A stretch of 64,000 bases of DNA from Kitagawia praeruptora. Its lineage: Eukaryota; Streptophyta; Magnoliopsida; Apiales; Apiaceae. The translations under genes were made by a program, and so were the position numbers. The stretch spans positions 20,828,001 through 20,892,000 of the forward strand of contig CM075352.1 of the NCBI GenBank assembly GCA_037693485.1, in the 5' to 3' direction. Positions 59,221-64,000 of the stretch are shown here, piece after piece (position 1 is the stretch's first letter; each line of letters begins with the position of its first letter). Below the pieces are notes generated by a model. That model worked only from the letters and a program-made list of their open reading frames with translations, was not told where the DNA came from and made no database searches.

Positions 59221-62050
59221 CCTTAGCATGCACTAATCTGATGCCCTTGAGTTGTCACGTTACAACTCAATGGCTTATTATCTGCCAGGAACTAACCCAA
59301 CACAGAAACTAGTTTTCCAATCCACTGTTGCAACATACTTGCAACAAAACACACCATGCATTCTGATCTAATATTAATGAGTGTCTACTGTTTGAAACTA
59401 TTTCAACTCACTGTTTTTCCACTTAGGACTATCAAATGCCCCAAACTGAATCCACTATCAAACTGACCTTGATTAGACTTTGAGTCTACAAGATCCATCA
59501 GAGAAAATAAATATATCACCATACTTCTAAAGTATACTGCAATATTTTATTGTCATCTGATCCTTTTCTCCTATGAGTAAATTGATACTTTCTTGTCACA
59601 ACAAGAAGCATCATTACTTGTACATATCATATAACACATAATGGATTCAAAGATATTCCATTCACGTGCCCTCTCTTTCAGAGAGATATTCTCCCATGTT
59701 CATCAGCATGAAACATCACTTGGAGTGTTCATGCCAAACACTTTAGCATCCAATCAATGTACATTATTTTGCGTCAGACCTCTTATCCTAATCATGATCT
59801 ATCAACATAGATCATCGCCCTTAGTTTATTTGAGGCCTAACTCTAGTCCAAGGAGAAATTCTTTGATAGCTTAATTCTAATGAAAACCAAAAATATCAAA
59901 GGTGCATTTTTACTAATATATCCATATATATTAATATGTTACATTACTCCCACTAAACTCCTGTACAATTAAATGGATCATTCACCTTTTTGATAAAGTC
60001 AAACTCTTTGACTATCTCATTAAAATTAATGTTCCATTACCGAGAAGCATGCAAGCGAAATCTTAATGGTTTTGTTCATGGCTATTCGATAAAGGTTTCT
60101 TTAAGGTGATCATATTACTTTCACTTAAACCTTTACAACTAGCCTGGCTTTATAGGTCTCTACCTTGCCATTAATTCAAAATTCTCTACAAAACCATTAG
60201 AGATTCCATGACACTCTATCACTCCTCAGAGTCATCAAAACTCAAAACATTGTCGTTATCATTTATAATGGATATCGCATCACCAATCTAAATGATGAAA
60301 CCATGATACCCTCATAGATTACAACAATGTTGTCGTACAGAAAGTTCAACTACTCAAATAGGTTCCATACTGAATCCGCGATGATTTGTGGTTCTTGAAC
60401 TTCAACAAGTTCACTATAGCTCCCACTGAGCCCTTGAAGGGTAAACTAATTTTTCCATAAAGGTGGAGTATCTACAAAACAAAACACTCCCAGTGTCTAT
60501 AAAATAAATACTCCTTGCTCAGCAAGATTGCATATAGTTGTCCTAAACTCTGTTTAAGACTAACCCCAAACCTTCTCTATTCAGATCCAGTCTCTAACTT
60601 ATTCAACTCTTGACATAGGTTAGAAAACTCCAAATCTCAAGACAATTGAGACTTGTGTTTCCTTAATCCACATCTCATGGAGACTTTAGTTAACGTGTGT
60701 TGAGGATACCTTATCGAGTAGTTTGACTATTTTACTAAGTCATTTTTCTAATAGATGTCGGAATTCACGATGTCATTCATTGTGGACTAAACCTTGTCTA
60801 ACAAGAGTCTACAGTGAAATAACATCATTATATATGAGATAATTCAGGAACTAACTATTTATATATTAACAACCTCAATCTCATTGATTGTTTCAAATAC
60901 CCTTAAATAGTTCGTTGTTATACCTCAACATTCATTGAACCTATCACCAAAACTTGGATTTTGTATTTCAATAAATACACATATCCTTATTTATATTGAT
61001 CGTCATTGAATGTGACAAGGTATCAAACCTGATCTATCTCATTATATCTAATTTGTTCAATATGAAACATATAATCCATAAGTTCAATAGCACGACTAAT
61101 CAACAAGTTCTCATAATTGAAACAACAACAGTTGTTCTATTTCAGTTATGTAGGAATTCATCGATGTCTAGCTATCTACTTGTTCTTTGGTTAAGATTCG
61201 TAATCCTTTAACCTAAGTAGTGTCTAGTACCCAAGTAGATGATTGACTTATAGATTTATTCATTTCAACTATTAACAAACTTATATTGAAGTAGAGGTTA
61301 CACTAACCTTTTACTTCCTTGATTCTGTAAGACTTATTTTACATAATCCAATTCCAATATCCTCTCCTTATTCAGTGGAAGTCTAATACCTTTGCTCTCT
61401 TGGTTAACACTTATATTAAAGATTGTGTCTTTTCAACTCACCTTCCTATTCTTACAATAAGACCTCAAGATCACATCTTGACTTTATTCTTACAATGAGA
61501 TTTCAAGATCACATCTTGGATTAACTATATATCTATCTTAAAGACCGGTTATATAAATGAACAATCTGATTGATCATATACAACAAGGTCATTGATGGAA
61601 ATATTGTTAAACCGTTGTTATCGATAAACAACATCAATATCTTATATCTATGTCCCTAACTTATTCATCTAACAACCTTGTAGATGAACAAAAATGAGAC
61701 ATCTTACTCATCGTTAGATACATCTCTCACAACTTGCGAAGATTGGTGAGTTCAAGACGAAAATCAATCTATTCTACCTGTGAAAACTATTCTCACTTTC
61801 CTTGTCAACAAGTCATTGACCTAGCATCTATTATGCTATTTCTACAGTGCAGAAGACATCACATTTATATTTTAAAATCTTTAAATAAAATTAACAACAT
61901 AAGAAGATTATTCGATTTTATAATCTTAACACCAAATGAATCGGGTCTTTATTCATTGGCAGCTCCCACTATTTTATCCAAATTATATAACCCTCTATAT
62001 ATAATTGAGCATTCACAATGCTAGTGAGAATAGGGATCCTACTTTCCATC
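59221..62050 (-). other. Decayed interior of the third element
   Basis: There is no ORF longer than about 100 codons in any frame and no intact motif. Phrases such as GGAGTGTTCATGCCAAACAC are reminiscent of interiors of large non-autonomous plant LTR elements. A 38 bp direct duplication (TTCTTACAATAAGACCTCA and TTCTTACAATGAGATTTCA) lies at 61448-61523. Confidence 0.4.
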
Positions 62051-62059
62051 ACATAACCT

Positions 62060-62743
62060 CGGCTGTGGCACGAAACGCCATGTGATGTTCCATAGGCAGA
62101 CAAGCTCTTGTCAGTTACATCTCATGTTATTCCCTAATAAAACTTTAGCCTCTTGAATCATTGAGTCACGGCTGTGGCACGACAAACTCAATATTCTAAG
62201 TCAAGTCAAACCCAACATCTCGTTCAAATTGAATCAGATTTCAATAGCCCACGGCTGTGGCACGTAACGACCATTGAACTCTAATTAATTCACGCATCTA
62301 ATGTAATAGAACAGTACCCCTATTTCAGAAACAAAGCCCTCGGCTGTGGCACGAAACGACAATGCCCTAAAATAAGAACCACTTTCTACCATGTTGGAAG
62401 GCTATGACCGACACAAGCCCGTTGTGCCTTTGGCCATTTTTATCACTTGATATTTAATTAAAGAGGGTTTTTATTTTACTTAGGTCACGAAACATTTTCG
62501 TATGAACCTATAAGTCTAACGTGTTTTAAGTTTAATAGATAATCTAAATCTATAATAAAAACAGGACAAATCTCAATATCATTTAAGTCAGGTCAGAACC
62601 AACATCTTGTACAATTAAATCAGATTCCAATAGCCCACGGCTGTAGCACGTAACGACCACTGTAATCTAACTTTTGTACACATCTAATGTAATAGACAAG
62701 TACTTTCATGTTGATTGGTAACAAAGCCCTCGGCTGTAGCACG
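62060..62743. repeat. Six-copy CGGCTGTGGCACG motif within a 386 bp tandem duplication
   Basis: CGGCTGTGGCACG occurs at 62060, 62169, 62252 and 62341, and CGGCTGTAGCACG at 62638 and 62731, usually followed by AAACG or TAACGAC. The last four belong to a tandem duplication with a period of about 386 bp (AATCAGATT at 62232 and 62618), which extends to about 62880 (CGACACAA...TTGGCCA in both). Confidence 0.85.
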
Positions 62744-62880
62744 AAACGACAATGCACCGAAAACAAGAAATACTTTCTATCATGATGGAAGACCATTACC
62801 GACACAAACCCTTTTGTGTCTTTGGCCAATTACAACTTGACTTATTTAATATTAGAGGGATTATATTATGTTACAATCAT

Positions 62881-63712
62881 AATCATATTATAAAGAAATT
62901 CTTCTTTTAAATTAAATATTTCAAATCAATAATCGATAATTGGATGATTCTCAGAATACCCCATTCTTACAGATCGTAATCCGTTTTTGACAGAATCGTC
63001 CTTTCTATCAATATTGAAAATTCATATTTAATTACGTGTTTCATAAACACAAGAATCTCATTATTGTATACATAATATTGATACTAAACTTGTGAAACAA
63101 TTTCACAAATCCTAAACCGTCTAAACTACGCCTTATGTCAATTTATGTTCACTTAAATCTAGCATCGCATGGTAAACATAAGCATATATCACATATATAA
63201 ACATAACGGAACATAAACGTAGCATGTTATAATATATAACACAATTATATACATCCCTATGTATCATTAATTGCATTAAAAGAAGTTAAAACATTTAAAG
63301 AATGGTTTTAATTATATAAAGGTTACGAAACACTTTCGTTAAAACCTAGATGTCTAACATGCTTCGTATGTTTAAGGAATCAGCCTAAATCTAACATCTC
63401 ATGTTCAACCTAGACATATATCATCTATATATTCATTCAATAATACATAGTTAGGCATGTTAGATCATGTAGTACTATTTTAAACTTATGTATGGATCAT
63501 TGGTTGTGTTTAAAAGTCGTTAAACAGTCAAAACTGGTCTTAAAAACACTTCCGGAAGCTATAATCGTTTCAAAATTATTTTTATAAAAATATTTGACCC
63601 CTCTATTAAAACCGTCTCGTCGATACGAATCCAACGGCACCAACCACGCTCCGAAAGGAGCTACGACGCGCCCTCACGCGCCCTCCAAAAGTCCTGTGGA
63701 AAATGACGCACT
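62881..63712. other. AT-rich non-coding sequence
   Basis: The phrase TTACGAAACACTTTCGT near 63323 echoes TCACGAAACATTTTCGT near 62484, so the repeat structure continues in weak form. No gene is seen. Confidence 0.35.
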
Positions 63713-63797
63713 GTTACGCATAGGTCTCATGCGTAACACCGTGATACGCATCGTTATTATGCGTAGCAGATCTGTAACGCAATTCTCATATGCGTTA
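63713..63797. repeat. Three consecutive hairpins built on ACGCAT/ATGCGT
   Basis: GTTACGCAT..ATGCGTAAC (63713-63737, 7-base loop), TACGCAT..ATGCGTA (63745-63765, 7-base loop) and TAACGCA..TGCGTTA (63775-63797, 9-base loop) follow one another within 85 bp. Arms are perfect. The surrounding 180 bp are more GC-rich than the rest of the region. Confidence 0.82.
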
Positions 63798-64000
63798 ATA
63801 ATTTCTGACGCGCGGGCCCCCTTTCCAGCGTGTTGGTCCTGGACGGTTGTTTAATCAATATTAACATCAGCTACTTTTGAATTTGCAGGCCCACTTGACA
63901 CAATTTCAAGCCCGCCATCTTAATTCAAGCCCACCAGTTTGGAATATATTTTATATATATTATTTTTAACAGATTATTATTTATAAATTCAAAACACTTT

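Larger units (their letters stand above)
57305..64000 (-). mobile_element. Third copia-type element, minus strand, running out of the window
   Basis: Its 3' LTR is 57305-59002 and its interior extends from 59003 to the window end. It is inserted in the extra ORF of the second SIRE-like element; the base group AGTCT (57300-57304) would be its target duplication. Near the PPT the minus strand still shows the end of a copia RNase H; the rest has no ORF over about 100 codons, so the interior is heavily decayed or of a non-autonomous type. The far LTR is not in the window. Confidence 0.6.

Noticed and set aside
63594..63854. 86-codon ORF at the window edge
   Set aside because: It crosses the three hairpins and has no domain; the GC-rich patch alone explains the open frame.

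Overview
The window is transposon-rich nuclear DNA from a flowering plant, almost certainly a eudicot. The evidence is nested LTR retrotransposons primed by initiator-methionine tRNA, Stowaway, Tourist and hAT miniature elements, a Helitron with intron-split Rep/helicase and RPA genes, and a plant-specific B3-domain gene. From remembered resemblance of the extra retrotransposon ORFs to those of asterid genomes I lean towards an asterid, but this is not proven. I see no bacterial features, tRNA or rRNA genes, or CRISPR array.

Layout. 1-1669 and 24634-25837 are two halves of one AT-rich degenerate repeat field. It was split by a 22.95 kb SIRE/Maximus-type Ty1/copia element (1675-24628, target duplication AAAAT). 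That element has 1.29 kb LTRs, a gag broken by one UAG, a pol whose RNase H is cut off after its first motif, and a long sense-strand extra ORF (8485-13228) in the position where SIRE elements carry an env-like gene. Between the extra ORF and the polypurine tract sits a young non-autonomous Ty3/gypsy-like element (13326-23276, target duplication GTTAG). Its two 4,307 bp LTRs look identical but for one base and flank only 1.3 kb of internal DNA.

25838-26871 is a small Helitron and 26929-27132 a MITE. From about 27.26 kb to 52.37 kb lies a probable large Helitron on the + strand. It has a multi-exon Rep/helicase gene (27678-37434, now a pseudogene), two RPA70-like genes (38572-39776 and 40865-45444), a 311 bp tandem duplication, and an opposite-strand gene for a protein with about six B3 domains (47257-51570). 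It ends in a small stem and CTAG followed by T. Later insertions have hit it: a copia-type solo LTR (32842-34355) and a hAT MITE (34570-35123) in the Rep/helicase gene, and a gypsy-type solo LTR (41002-43104) one base from a splice donor of the second RPA gene. Each has a target duplication.

The right end holds a 1.1 kb minus-strand Helitron (52640-53753) carrying an array of short palindromes, then the 3' part of a second SIRE-like element on the minus strand (53830-57304, with its own decayed extra ORF). That element is interrupted by a third, copia-type element on the minus strand (LTR 57305-59002, decayed interior to the window end).

How the parts work together. In the Helitron, Rep nicks and joins DNA, the PIF1-like helicase unwinds it, and RPA-like proteins would coat the displaced strand. 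Whether the B3 protein belongs to this unit is the most interesting open question. In the SIRE-like elements the open question is the uncharacterised extra ORF, which occurs in both copies here. Most coding units carry lesions, so the window is a record of layered insertions rather than active host genes; the B3 gene and the first RPA-like gene are the best candidates for intact reading frames.
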